64,000 nucleotides of DNA from Leptospira ognonensis (GTDB lineage Bacteria; Spirochaetota; Leptospiria; Leptospirales; Leptospiraceae): assembly GCF_004770745.1 (NCBI RefSeq), contig NZ_RQGD01000020.1, positions 105,896 to 169,895 of the forward strand, in the 5' to 3' direction. The notes under the pieces are model-generated. The model had not been told where the DNA came from. It worked only from the letters and a program-made list of their open reading frames with translations, and ran no database searches. A program made the translations under genes and the position numbers. Below, in pieces: positions 30,695-39,920 of the stretch. Position 1 is the first letter of the stretch; the number at the start of each line of letters is the position of its first letter.

Positions 30695-31486
30695 ATGGAA
30701 AAGAATCTGTTAACGCTTCGAAAGACATTACAAGAAATGAAGGAAAAATATGCCTTCGTTTGTCTCAAAACTGGAACTGAAACGGAAGATATGGGCGAGG
30801 ATGAGATTGCGCTGCTCCAAACCATAGCCCAAGGAATTTTGCCTCTTTCTGTAAAAATCGGAGGTCCTGAGGCTCGTAATGACATTCGCATCTGCCATAA
30901 GATCGGTGTCTCCGGTATTTCTGCTCCGATGATCGAATCGGAATATGCTTTACGTAATTTCATTTCCACGTTAAAAAATCTGATTCCCTCGCCTGATTAC
31001 GATAAATTGAAAAAAGCGATCAATCTGGAGACCATTACTGGATATCGAAATTTGATGGATATTTATGATTCAAAGGCATTTGCTGATCTCGGACAGGTAA
31101 CAGCTGCTCGTTCGGATCTCTCTGCAAGTATGGACAAAAAACCTGATGACAAGGAAGTCACTCGGATATCGAAAATCATAGTGAAAGAAGCCAGAAGCAG
31201 AGGTAAAGTTACCTCAGTCGGTGGAACCATCACTAAAAATAATTTTGGCTTAATCGCATCAGAGATCGAACCGGACTTTATCAATTCCCGCCATGTGATG
31301 GTAGACACACGAAAAGCCATGGACATCAGTGCTACCGATGTTGCCGAATGTATGCTCGTTTTCGAAATGGATCTTTATGAAATATTTTCCAAAGCCTTTC
31401 CTGAAAAGGGGTTTTATTATCGTAACCGTGTCGAAATCAACAGAGAAAGAATCGGCGAACGTAAGGTATTGTATTTTATACGTTAG
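30695..31486 (+). CDS. HpcH/HpaI aldolase/citrate-lyase-like protein
   Basis: A 263-residue protein with TIM-barrel features. KIGGPEARNDIRICHKIGV and SGISAPMIESEYALRNFI resemble the HpcH/HpaI aldolase and citrate-lyase-beta group, which splits or forms C-C bonds with pyruvate or acetyl-CoA. I cannot fix the substrate. AGGAG lies 11 bases before ATG 30695. The next gene starts with GTG directly after its stop, so the two are coupled. Confidence 0.65.
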   Translation: MEKNLLTLRKTLQEMKEKYAFVCLKTGTETEDMGEDEIALLQTIAQGILPLSVKIGGPEARNDIRICHKIGVSGISAPMIESEYALRNFISTLKNLIPSPDYDKLKKAINLETITGYRNLMDIYDSKAFADLGQVTAARSDLSASMDKKPDDKEVTRISKIIVKEARSRGKVTSVGGTITKNNFGLIASEIEPDFINSRHVMVDTRKAMDISATDVAECMLVFEMDLYEIFSKAFPEKGFYYRNRVEINRERIGERKVLYFIR

Positions 31487-33169
31487 GTGATTTATTTATT
31501 TTCCTCATTCTGTTTTATTACTGGTCTCCTATTTTTCGCTCCACACCCACTTCTCACGCCCCTTAAACAAGGGCTTTTTCTTTTTAGCTTAGCTTTAACT
31601 TGTTTTAGCTTTATCCTGGCTCGATTCCGTGCCCTCTCTCGTTTGCAAGAAATCTGGAAAGAATTACTTCTAAAAGAATGTAAACATATGAATGCTTGGA
31701 TCCGAGTTTCTATGGGCTTTGTGCTCCTAGAATTTCTATTTCATGGGTATGAACTTAGCAGAAGTTTTGCTAGCAGCTTTCAATTTCATGACGCAGATTA
31801 TGTAGGGATGCAGGAGGTTGTGCGTAATCTGCTGAGAGGGAACGGCTACCTTTCCACATATTACTCTGCCAAGGGAGAAGGCTCTTATTTGACTCACCAC
31901 TTTTCCCCAAGTCTTGTTTTTTTCCTTCCCTTTGAGAGTTTTGGTTTAGCTAGGTGGGGCTATGCGATTGGTGTTTATTTTTACTTAAGTTTAGGAACAA
32001 TCCTTTGGACGGAACTCCTTCTAAAGAAGAGAACAAAACAAAATGGCAGTGGAAAAATTGATCTCGTTTACTTATTGTTATTCGGTATTATTGCCAATCT
32101 CTATCTTTATCGACTCGGGACAAGTTACCATTTTGAGGTGCTTGTCTTCCCCCTTTCTGCGGTTTTCTTTTTTTATTATGAAAAACAAAAATTGTCTCTC
32201 GGTCTTATTGTTTCACTTTTTGCATTTCTTTTTGTGAAAGAGGACATCGTCATTTATTTCATTTTATTTTTTATGCCTTCGGTGATTTGGAATTGGATCT
32301 CTAGGTTTCGAGCAGAACGAAATAAAAATAAAGAGAAGAAAACATTCACAAACTTCACTTCTGATACTGGATTTCTCATCTTACTTATTTGCCTCGCCTA
32401 TTTTCTTTTTGTTTTTTTCCTTTTGCCCTATTTTATTGTTTCGAACCCGGAACATTGGTTTGGCGCATTGACAAAAGAATACCCGGAATCATACAAACAA
32501 GTTACAAGTATTCCAAAATCCATTCAAATTTTTATGGAATTGATCATGAGCTCAGGGACGGGATTCATTTTAAACATCCCTTCTTTTCTCGGATTGCTTT
32601 CTATTTATCTGACTCATGCACTTTCTCAACGTCCTTGGCACCATGAAATATATTCTTACTATTGCTATACGATGATACCATTTCTGTTGTATACGGGAAT
32701 TGTTTGGCTGAGGGAAAAACAATCTGTATCCGTTCCCATTTTTTTCTTATTCTTAACTTTGCTCTTTTTTCGAAATCTCCAGGACTCAAATTATCCGATT
32801 TCGCTCCAGAAGGTGGGCTTGCCTAAGCAGGAAGAAAGGCAAGCCAAGGAAGTAACACGCGAACTGGAATCGATCGGAAACCAAAAAATACTCAGAGGTT
32901 CTCCCCATGTATTTTCCCAATACAACCTTTCTTTTTTTCTTCCCCTAGATGCGACTTTGTATCCGTTAAACCAAGTCTCTCTTACAGTGGGAAAATGTGC
33001 GTCTAAGGAATGTTATCTTGTCATAGCTCCGAAGTTCACCAAGGAAGTTTTGGTTCCGCGTTCTTTTATCGAAAGCAAACGAGAGGCGTTTCAAAAAGGA
33101 ATGCTTATCTTTAAAGGGGAATGGATAGAAGTCTGGAAATTAAGATTTGATGCGAACAACAAACCCTAG
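31487..33169 (+). CDS. DUF2079-type multi-pass membrane protein
   Basis: A 560-residue membrane protein with about 10-12 helices. YLTHHFSPSLVFFLPFES and, later, LFVKEDIVIYFILFF match the HFSP and KED signatures I associate with DUF2079, a group of predicted glycosyltransferase-like membrane proteins. No cytoplasmic domain is recognised. The start is GTG immediately after the lyase stop. It ends 15 bases from the convergent kinase gene. Confidence 0.7.
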   Translation: MIYLFSSFCFITGLLFFAPHPLLTPLKQGLFLFSLALTCFSFILARFRALSRLQEIWKELLLKECKHMNAWIRVSMGFVLLEFLFHGYELSRSFASSFQFHDADYVGMQEVVRNLLRGNGYLSTYYSAKGEGSYLTHHFSPSLVFFLPFESFGLARWGYAIGVYFYLSLGTILWTELLLKKRTKQNGSGKIDLVYLLLFGIIANLYLYRLGTSYHFEVLVFPLSAVFFFYYEKQKLSLGLIVSLFAFLFVKEDIVIYFILFFMPSVIWNWISRFRAERNKNKEKKTFTNFTSDTGFLILLICLAYFLFVFFLLPYFIVSNPEHWFGALTKEYPESYKQVTSIPKSIQIFMELIMSSGTGFILNIPSFLGLLSIYLTHALSQRPWHHEIYSYYCYTMIPFLLYTGIVWLREKQSVSVPIFFLFLTLLFFRNLQDSNYPISLQKVGLPKQEERQAKEVTRELESIGNQKILRGSPHVFSQYNLSFFLPLDATLYPLNQVSLTVGKCASKECYLVIAPKFTKEVLVPRSFIESKREAFQKGMLIFKGEWIEVWKLRFDANNKP

Positions 33170-33184
33170 ATCTGACATCATGCT

Positions 33185-34993
33185 CTACGAGTCTAGTTTC
33201 ATTTGTAACGAAAATTTTGTACCATTTTGATTTATCATTTCTAAACTTGCTCCAAGTTGGCCTGCCAAAAGGTAGACAAGATTTAATCCCATGCTTGTCG
33301 CCTCTTCCAGTTTAAATTCAGGAGGAAGTCCAATGCCATCATCAAAGATGCCGATCGTTAATCTTTCACCAGACTTTTCGATATGAATCTGAACTGCACC
33401 CTTTTTGTCTTTCGGATACGCATATTTTATCGCATTTGTCAGTAGTTCATTGATGATCAGTCCTAAGGGTATCGTTTGGGAAAGATCAAGTTCTATGGAC
33501 TCAGAGCTTTCTAGAAAATGCATTTCGACATTGCCTGTAGTAAACGTATCAAGAGTTGACTTTACAAGATCTTTGATGTACAATTGTAAATCTACTTTTT
33601 CGAGATTGTCAGAGTAAGTTAGTTGATCGTAAATTGCTGATATGGAGTTGATGCGTAATTTTGAATTTAGGATCGCTCTTCGCGCCTCATTATTCTCTGA
33701 TAAGTGGTCTAGCTGAATGCCGAGAAGCATAGAAATGCTGATCAGATTGTTTTTGACTCTGTGTTGAAATTCTTTGAGTAGTAAGTTCCTAGATTTGATT
33801 GTGTCTTGTAATTCTAACTCAAACTTTTTATTCTCGGTAATATCTTCAATGATGGTGGCAAAAAAACCCTTTTGGTAGCTATACACAATTGTTGAAATAT
33901 ATTTTCCAAGCTCCTGGATAAAGCTCTCGAATTTTATGCTTTTACCGTTTAAGGCAACGTTTCCGTATTCATAAAATCTTTCTGCGTATAAAGCGGGCAT
34001 CACTTCATTTACGGATTTTCCTATCAATAGCTCACGGTTCTTACCTATGATTGTTTCAAAGGCAGGGTTTATACTGAGTAACTTATAATCAATCGGAAGA
34101 CCATCTGCATCCAAAATCACCTCATGTAGAGCAAGTCCATTTGTCATCTCATTAAAAAGTGACCTATACTTCGTTTCACTCTCTTTCAGTAATTCTTCTG
34201 ATCGACGTTGTTCTGTTATGTCACGACTGATTCCCAGTATGCCGATAATTTCGTTTTCTTCATTTCTTAACGGACGTTTTATCGAATCATAAATATGAAC
34301 TTTTCCATCTGTATATACATAATCCGAAGAATTTCGGACAATTTTTCCGCTTAACGCCTCCTTATCATCTTCTTCCCAACCTCTAATTCCTTTTGCTGGA
34401 TTCCCCTTTACAAGTTCGAGAGCGGCACCGTTTTCCAAATCATTATGCCCATATAATTCCTTACGAGTCCTACCTACAGATTTTGCGACCATTTCATTAC
34501 AAAGAATGGTTCGTAACTCTCGATCCTTTACAAAAATAAAATCACCAGAACAATCTAAGATGCTTTCAATAAGATTCGATTTCTCTTCTAGAACTTTCAT
34601 TTTTGTTTCTTGTTCCAGAGAACGCGCATGCTGGCGTAAGGCCATATTGATAGAAGCAATCAAGACAGATATAGAAACGTCATGGCTTAGGATACCAAAA
34701 CAGGATAGATTTTGCCATTTTTCATCCAAACCAATGATGTCATCGGAAATTAAAAAAAGAGTGGGGATAGAGTCCCGCGTTTGGATCTCTTTTGCTGTTT
34801 CGAAGCCAGCGTTTCGTGTGCCAATTTTAATCAGTAGAAGATCAACTCGTTTCTTAGTATCGTTTAATTCGGAAAGCGCCTCCTTTCGGCTGGAAACATG
34901 CGAAACCAAAAAACCGTTTTGGGTCAAGAATTCCCAATGAACAGAAGCCACACTTTGTTCTTCTTCTATGATTAAAATTTTTTTTTGCATCAT
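33185..34993 (-). CDS. Pseudo-receiver, double-PAS HisKA_2 sensor kinase
   Basis: A 602-residue cytoplasmic kinase. Domain order: receiver-like (1-125), two PAS domains with PAC ends (about 130-260 and 265-395), HisKA_2 with LKEFQHRVKNNL (His about 408), and a HATPase_c with NELLTNAIKYAYP, FDDGIGLP and TSMGLNLV. The receiver keeps an EEE acid pocket, but its phosphoacceptor Asp position reads Lys (in VDLLLIKIG), so it cannot be phosphorylated in the usual way. No partner regulator is adjacent. The kinase domain itself looks active. Confidence 0.85.
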   Translation of the reverse strand: MMQKKILIIEEEQSVASVHWEFLTQNGFLVSHVSSRKEALSELNDTKKRVDLLLIKIGTRNAGFETAKEIQTRDSIPTLFLISDDIIGLDEKWQNLSCFGILSHDVSISVLIASINMALRQHARSLEQETKMKVLEEKSNLIESILDCSGDFIFVKDRELRTILCNEMVAKSVGRTRKELYGHNDLENGAALELVKGNPAKGIRGWEEDDKEALSGKIVRNSSDYVYTDGKVHIYDSIKRPLRNEENEIIGILGISRDITEQRRSEELLKESETKYRSLFNEMTNGLALHEVILDADGLPIDYKLLSINPAFETIIGKNRELLIGKSVNEVMPALYAERFYEYGNVALNGKSIKFESFIQELGKYISTIVYSYQKGFFATIIEDITENKKFELELQDTIKSRNLLLKEFQHRVKNNLISISMLLGIQLDHLSENNEARRAILNSKLRINSISAIYDQLTYSDNLEKVDLQLYIKDLVKSTLDTFTTGNVEMHFLESSESIELDLSQTIPLGLIINELLTNAIKYAYPKDKKGAVQIHIEKSGERLTIGIFDDGIGLPPEFKLEEATSMGLNLVYLLAGQLGASLEMINQNGTKFSLQMKLDS

Positions 34994-35169
34994 TTAATTG
35001 TAAATTGAAATAGAATCAGATGTCTGTTATCTGACTGCCAAATGCAATAAAACTGAGATTCACATTACTTTCAAACATTCGTACTATTTGTCGATAAAAA
35101 ACATTCTACTTTTTGCATATATGGCTCAGAATATCGTATGCATTCAGACGGAATTGACTCGTACGAATA

Positions 35170-36189
35170 CTAGATCAAATAAAAGGTTTCATATCCTGAA
35201 TCTTTGGTTTCGATGCGGATCAAACCCTCTAATACCAGTTTTTGAATGATGGAATAAATGAGTCCCAGTGCCGTAGGCAAATGTCCCCCATTATGAACTT
35301 TTTTACCGATGGCGGCTTCCATCAAATGCAAAAGGTCCGACGGGCTCTCCCTTAACCGACGAATCACACCCTTCTCCAAGATCGAGAGTGTCTTTTTTAC
35401 AAGTAAGATGGTTTTTTTTGGATCTTCAATTTCATGACCATGAGCCGGAAGTAATCGTTTGATAGGCTCTTCCAGTAATTTGGAAAGAGTAAAATGATAA
35501 TCTCCAAGGCTTCCATCTAACTGTGAATAAATGGCTGTCAAATTAGCAATGATGAGGTCCCCCGAAAAATAGACTCCTGACTCTGTCGATACAGGAGTGA
35601 TGTGATAGAGGTTGTGACCCGGAGTATAGATAAATCGAAAATTCCTGCCACCGAGTTCTAAAGAATCGTTATGATCAATGGCCACATCAATCTGCAATAT
35701 AGGATTCCCTTTTTTGGTTTCCTTAAATTTGCTATAAAATGTATTCCAGCCTCGCCTAGATTCTGTTAGGACCCGATCAAGCTCAAGCGGATCACCGAAT
35801 GCGGTTCTAAATAGATCCTCGGTTGCCTCTTCAAAAAGATACATGGACTCCAAATAATTTCCGACACCAGTTTGCATGGCCCGGTAGCCATAAAAGATAG
35901 CTTTCGGAGCATAAGATTTTAATACAAGAGAAGAAGAGATATGGTCTAGATGGTTGTGCGTATAGATGACATGTCGGATGTCTTTTAATGAAAAACCTTT
36001 TGTCTTAAGGGACGCTTGTAGCATAGGAATTGATTCGATATAACCAGAATCAATGAGAATGAGACCGTCACTACCTACGTATAAGTAGATGTTATTCGGT
36101 GCATAAAACGGTTGGGGGAGGATGATCTTGTGAATCTCATCACCAATTTCTTCCATCGGAGGAATTCGTTTAGGAATGGTGACAATCAT
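35170..36189 (-). CDS. MBL-fold metallo-hydrolase with C-terminal winged-helix-like part
   Basis: A 339-residue metallo-beta-lactamase-fold enzyme. The metal-binding THNHLDH motif is intact (about residues 77-83), as are PGHN and SGDLI. The last 80 residues look like a small winged helix, as in the SNM1-free hydrolase family near LACTB2/glyoxalase II. The exact substrate is unknown. It is preceded by 175 bases with no gene. Confidence 0.75.
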   Translation of the reverse strand: MIVTIPKRIPPMEEIGDEIHKIILPQPFYAPNNIYLYVGSDGLILIDSGYIESIPMLQASLKTKGFSLKDIRHVIYTHNHLDHISSSLVLKSYAPKAIFYGYRAMQTGVGNYLESMYLFEEATEDLFRTAFGDPLELDRVLTESRRGWNTFYSKFKETKKGNPILQIDVAIDHNDSLELGGRNFRFIYTPGHNLYHITPVSTESGVYFSGDLIIANLTAIYSQLDGSLGDYHFTLSKLLEEPIKRLLPAHGHEIEDPKKTILLVKKTLSILEKGVIRRLRESPSDLLHLMEAAIGKKVHNGGHLPTALGLIYSIIQKLVLEGLIRIETKDSGYETFYLI

Positions 36190-36291
36190 GATTAAATCCT
36201 TGCCATGCGTTAGGGGGCCGAAGTGTTTAGTCCGAGGCTTGCCAAGGCAAGCGAAGGACCGAAGCGCACGCGGAGCACGTAGGCACCTGGA

Positions 36292-36314
36292 CCTCCCGAA
36301 TTATGTTCGGGAGG
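36292..36314. other. Perfect 9-bp hairpin without T-tract
   Basis: CCTCCCGAA and TTCGGGAGG with a TTATG loop, between the MBL and MaoC genes. A second palindrome (CTTGCCAAGGCAAG, 36238-36251) is close by. The stretch is GC-rich for this genome. Without a T-run it is more likely an intergenic repeat or an RNA-processing site than an intrinsic terminator. Confidence 0.55.
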
Positions 36315-36326
36315 TAACGCCAAAGC

Positions 36327-37505
36327 TTATGGCTGCTTTTTAATGAGAAGTCTACGTTCGATTTCAAAAATCTTTTCTGAGATTTTTTCCTTACCAAGTT
36401 TTTTCTTATCATTTTCTTTTAAGAAGAGGTCGGCTCCAAATTTTTCAAGGGCGTCATTTGCTTTGATGTTTTTTAGCCCTATCAGCTGCAATTGGACTTC
36501 ACCTGCGGCGATCCCATATTCTGTACCTTTGTCTTCTGTCGAGAGAACTCGTGTAATGCAAGTTACCGTATCGCCAGAAAAAGCTGGTTGCGTATGATAA
36601 CCTTCTGTAAAACCGATTTCCCAGAGTGCATTTTCTGAAATATCACGAGAGGCCATACCTACAAGCCAACCAAACACCAATCCACCGTATACCACAGGTT
36701 CGCCGCCCATTGGGCCAGATATACCAGCAGAATAAAGTTTATCATAATGTAACGGGTGAGTGTTTCCTACTCGGTATGTCCAATTATAATGCTCATCGGT
36801 AATGGTCCTTCCATTCTGGTGCACATAGATTTGGCCTGCTTCGAAGTTTTCAAAATAGGTATGTCCCCAAGTGACATCTTTCAGAGCGGTCGGGAATTGC
36901 AGTTTTGGAAGTTTTAAGGCAGGTGTGGCAGATTCTGGAAAAAAGGCTGAAGAATCGCCTGGTTTAGAATTTCCTTTTGGTTTGCCATTGGAATGGTAAA
37001 TCATGATCTTGCGTTCATATTGTAACACAACTTCATTTTTTTGATTTAAACAAAGGGTTCTCACATGAACGATTCCTGGTTTATCCGCACCTTTATCATC
37101 GACTGCTAATATTTTAGTACGAGAAGCTAGTGTATCACCAGGATAGACGGGCAACAAAAATTGTGCGTTATAATAACCTAAATTTGCAAGCGCCTTTTCA
37201 CTGTTATTCTGTACGCCAATCGAAAGTGCCAGATTGAATACCATAAGAGGTGGCACGAGGAGATCCTGGAATCCATGTGCTTTTGCATACTCTGCAGAAA
37301 GATAGAGAGGGTTTGCATCCATAAAGGTAGTGGCAAATTCCTGAGCGAAGGATCGGTCCACAGTGAACTGTCTTGGGTGGACATAAATATCACCGACGTT
37401 AAATTCTTCGAGGTAACGTCCGTAGATGTTTTTTTTGATTTTGTCAAGAGTGGCGGGAGTCTTCGGAGCAATTTCTCCGAACGGGGTCATAGCTTTTTCT
37501 ACCAT
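36327..37505 (-). CDS. Double-hotdog MaoC-family dehydratase
   Basis: A roughly 392-residue protein with two MaoC-like hotdog domains (about 30-180 and 210-370). The second has [19 protein letters not shown] and a TDEHYNW and THPLHYD arrangement, which matches the catalytic Asp/His pair of (R)-specific enoyl-CoA hydratases; the first has DRSFAQEF and DANPLYLS, the parallel motif. Fused double-hotdog proteins include mesaconyl-CoA hydratase. Start is uncertain: a TTG at 37550, ATG 37505 or ATG 37490; none has a clear Shine-Dalgarno. Confidence 0.75.
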   Translation of the reverse strand: MVEKAMTPFGEIAPKTPATLDKIKKNIYGRYLEEFNVGDIYVHPRQFTVDRSFAQEFATTFMDANPLYLSAEYAKAHGFQDLLVPPLMVFNLALSIGVQNNSEKALANLGYYNAQFLLPVYPGDTLASRTKILAVDDKGADKPGIVHVRTLCLNQKNEVVLQYERKIMIYHSNGKPKGNSKPGDSSAFFPESATPALKLPKLQFPTALKDVTWGHTYFENFEAGQIYVHQNGRTITDEHYNWTYRVGNTHPLHYDKLYSAGISGPMGGEPVVYGGLVFGWLVGMASRDISENALWEIGFTEGYHTQPAFSGDTVTCITRVLSTEDKGTEYGIAAGEVQLQLIGLKNIKANDALEKFGADLFLKENDKKKLGKEKISEKIFEIERRLLIKKQP

Positions 37506-37617
37506 AGGACAAATTTCTGGGTATCGGCCCCGACGAAAAGAGTTTTTCAAATCCTTATTTTCTTGTATCTTTTTTTATTCCGCATGATAGAGTCTTCCCC
37601 CATAGGAAGGTGATAGA

Positions 37618-37914
37618 ATGCAATTTCAAGACGCTATTAAAGTATGTTTTCAAAAGTATGTCGATTTCAACGGAACGGCAAAAAGGCCTGAATTCTGGTA
37701 TTTTTTTCTATTTGTTTTCGTTGTCAGTATGGTATTGAATCAGGTCCACCAAGTGGCTGGTGGGGTATTTTCCCTTGCCATCCTTTTACCGTCTTTGGCA
37801 GTCGGAGCTAGAAGGTTGCATGACACTGGTAAAAGTGGATGGTGGCAATTGATTGCGCTTACGGGAATCGGATACTTTGTACTTCTTTTCTTTTGGTCTC
37901 AAGAAGGAAAATAA
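37618..37914 (+). CDS. DUF805 membrane protein
   Basis: A 98-residue protein with three hydrophobic helices and the DUF805 signature ARRLHDTGKSGWWQLI. These are small inner-membrane proteins of unknown role. AGGAAGG lies before the ATG at good spacing. It is divergent from the MaoC gene and ends in a bidirectional terminator. Confidence 0.9.
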   Translation: MQFQDAIKVCFQKYVDFNGTAKRPEFWYFFLFVFVVSMVLNQVHQVAGGVFSLAILLPSLAVGARRLHDTGKSGWWQLIALTGIGYFVLLFFWSQEGK

Positions 37915-37938
37915 TTTCTTTCTAAATTAGTTTGCAGC

Positions 37939-37971
37939 AAAGAAAGATTCCGTAACACCGAATCTTTCTTT
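37939..37971. terminator. Bidirectional intrinsic terminator
   Basis: AAAGAAAGATTC and GAATCTTTCTTT form a perfect 12-bp stem with a 9-base loop. T residues follow on both strands. It serves the DUF805 gene (plus) and the small coiled-coil gene (minus), whose stop codon touches the stem. Confidence 0.85.
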
Positions 37972-38174
37972 TAAATCGCTTCGCGCGATTGTTTCCACTC
38001 TTCATGGCACCTGCGCCATTCTTCCCTGACCCTGCGGTACGTTTTCAGATCCGATCTGACTTCCATCATCAACTCTTCCAATTCTCTTACACGCATAAAA
38101 AGTCGCTCGGAAATTTCGATCCATTGGACATAGTCTTTATCGCTAAAAGATTCCACTCTTTGAATATCGGGCAT
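37971..38174 (-). CDS. Small charged coiled-coil protein
   Basis: A 67-residue protein rich in Arg and Glu, with heptad-like spacing (RVRELEELMMEVRSDL). No domain recognised. The Shine-Dalgarno is weak, so the gene is plausible rather than certain. Divergent from the aldehyde dehydrogenase gene, 50 bases apart. Confidence 0.5.
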   Translation of the reverse strand: MPDIQRVESFSDKDYVQWIEISERLFMRVRELEELMMEVRSDLKTYRRVREEWRRCHEEWKQSREAI

Positions 38175-38224
38175 TTAGATCGGAATTCCTTGCTTTTTTA
38201 CGACGACTCACATAGCTTTCCAGT

Positions 38225-39829
38225 ATGAGTTTTAAGTTTCCAAAATCCTCCGAGATCCCTACCGAATTTTCCATCCTACCCATCCACCAGAAAGAATATC
38301 TCATTGATGGGGAATTGAAAGTATGGGAAGGCAAAATGATCTCTGTACACTCTCCCATTTTTTTGGAAGAGAGTGGCAAACCGAAACAACTCGAGATCGG
38401 AAGTTATCCCGCCTTTGGTGCAACGGAAGCTCTGGCCGCACTTGCTTCCTGTGAAAGAGCTTACGATGGAGGGAGTGGAGAGTGGCCACAAACATCCATC
38501 GAAAATAGGATCAAAGCCATTCAGAAATTTACAAATCTGATGTTGAAAGAGCGAGATTTAATCATCCGGCTTCTCATGTGGGAGATCGGAAAAACGCATA
38601 AGGACAGTGCCAAAGAATTCGACAGAACCATCGAATACATCAATGACACAATCAATGCTCTTAAGGCCGGTGACCGCGACTCGTCACGATTTGTTTTCGA
38701 AAAGGGAATCCTTGCTCAGATCAAACGCGCGCCCTACGGCATCGTACTTTGTATGGGACCTTTCAATTACCCATTAAATGAAACATTCTGTACACTCATC
38801 CCCGCCATCGCCATGGGAAATACGGTATTATTTAAACCCGCTAAATTTGGCGTCCTCCTTCTCGAACCTCTCCTCAAATGTTTTAAAGAGGCATTCCCGA
38901 AAGGTGTCATCAACACCTTGTATGGTGATGGTGCAAGTGTCATTTCACCCATTATGGAATCAGGAAAAATAGATGTTTTTGCGTTTATTGGAGCAAGCAC
39001 GACCGCAAATATCATTACCAAAAAGCACCCCCGCTTGAATCGACTGCGATCCATACTCGGTTTGAATGCGAAAAATCCTGCGATCCTACTTGAAGATTGT
39101 GATCTGGAGTCAGCGATTCCAGAAATACTGATGGGAAGTTTAACGTATAACGGCCAAAGATGTACGGCTTTGAAGATCATCTTCGTACATGAGAAAATAG
39201 CAGACTCGTTTATCAAAAAATACCTTGCCGCACTCGCCAATTGGAAAGCGGGAATGCCTTGGGAGAAGGATGTCATGCTCACTCCTCTCCCAGAAGAAGG
39301 CAAAACAAAGTGGCTGACAGAACTTATGGATGATGCGATCGCAAAGGGTGCGAGAATCCAAAATGTAGGTGGTGGAGAAGTATTGGAATCCTTTATGTTT
39401 CCTGCTGTATTGTATCCGGTTTCGAAGGACTCTCGTCTCTACCATGAAGAGCAATTTGGTCCTCTTGTCCCTATCGTTCCTTACAAAGACATATCGGAAA
39501 CGATAGCATATGTTAAAGAGTCAAACCTTGGACAACAAGCAAGTATCTTTGGCAGAGATCCAAAAGTCATTGGCAAACTAACAGACATTCTAGTGAACCA
39601 GGTCGCCCGAGTGAATATAAATGCCCAATGCCAGAGAGGTCCTGATAATTTTCCCTTCACAGGTAGAAAGGATTCTGCGGATGGCACCTTATCTGTCTCG
39701 GATGCACTTAGGGCGTTTTCCATGCGAAGTCTTGTCGCCGCCAAAGACGATGAAGAGAGCAAACAACTTTTTCGAGAAATACTCGAAACAAAAGCCTCTT
39801 CGTTTATCAGCACCAATTTCATTCTTTAG
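38225..39829 (+). CDS. GapN-like aldehyde dehydrogenase with altered general-base motif
   Basis: A 534-residue ALDH-superfamily protein, most like the non-phosphorylating, NADP-dependent glyceraldehyde-3-phosphate dehydrogenases. GPFNYPLNETF and LFKPAKFG form the nucleotide-binding part and NGQRCTALK holds the catalytic Cys. The motif that normally reads ELGGK (general-base Glu) is here GLNAK in ILGLNAKNPAI, so the usual Glu is missing at that site. GapN makes NADPH and 3-phosphoglycerate in one step. No Shine-Dalgarno is visible before ATG 38225. Confidence 0.8.
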   Translation: MSFKFPKSSEIPTEFSILPIHQKEYLIDGELKVWEGKMISVHSPIFLEESGKPKQLEIGSYPAFGATEALAALASCERAYDGGSGEWPQTSIENRIKAIQKFTNLMLKERDLIIRLLMWEIGKTHKDSAKEFDRTIEYINDTINALKAGDRDSSRFVFEKGILAQIKRAPYGIVLCMGPFNYPLNETFCTLIPAIAMGNTVLFKPAKFGVLLLEPLLKCFKEAFPKGVINTLYGDGASVISPIMESGKIDVFAFIGASTTANIITKKHPRLNRLRSILGLNAKNPAILLEDCDLESAIPEILMGSLTYNGQRCTALKIIFVHEKIADSFIKKYLAALANWKAGMPWEKDVMLTPLPEEGKTKWLTELMDDAIAKGARIQNVGGGEVLESFMFPAVLYPVSKDSRLYHEEQFGPLVPIVPYKDISETIAYVKESNLGQQASIFGRDPKVIGKLTDILVNQVARVNINAQCQRGPDNFPFTGRKDSADGTLSVSDALRAFSMRSLVAAKDDEESKQLFREILETKASSFISTNFIL

Positions 39830-39920
39830 ATGACAAATGTGTCAAGAAATGTGGGAGAAAGCCTCAGGATTTCCCGTATTTCTTGATTGAATTCTCTCTC
39901 ATATCATGTAGGATCGCTAT

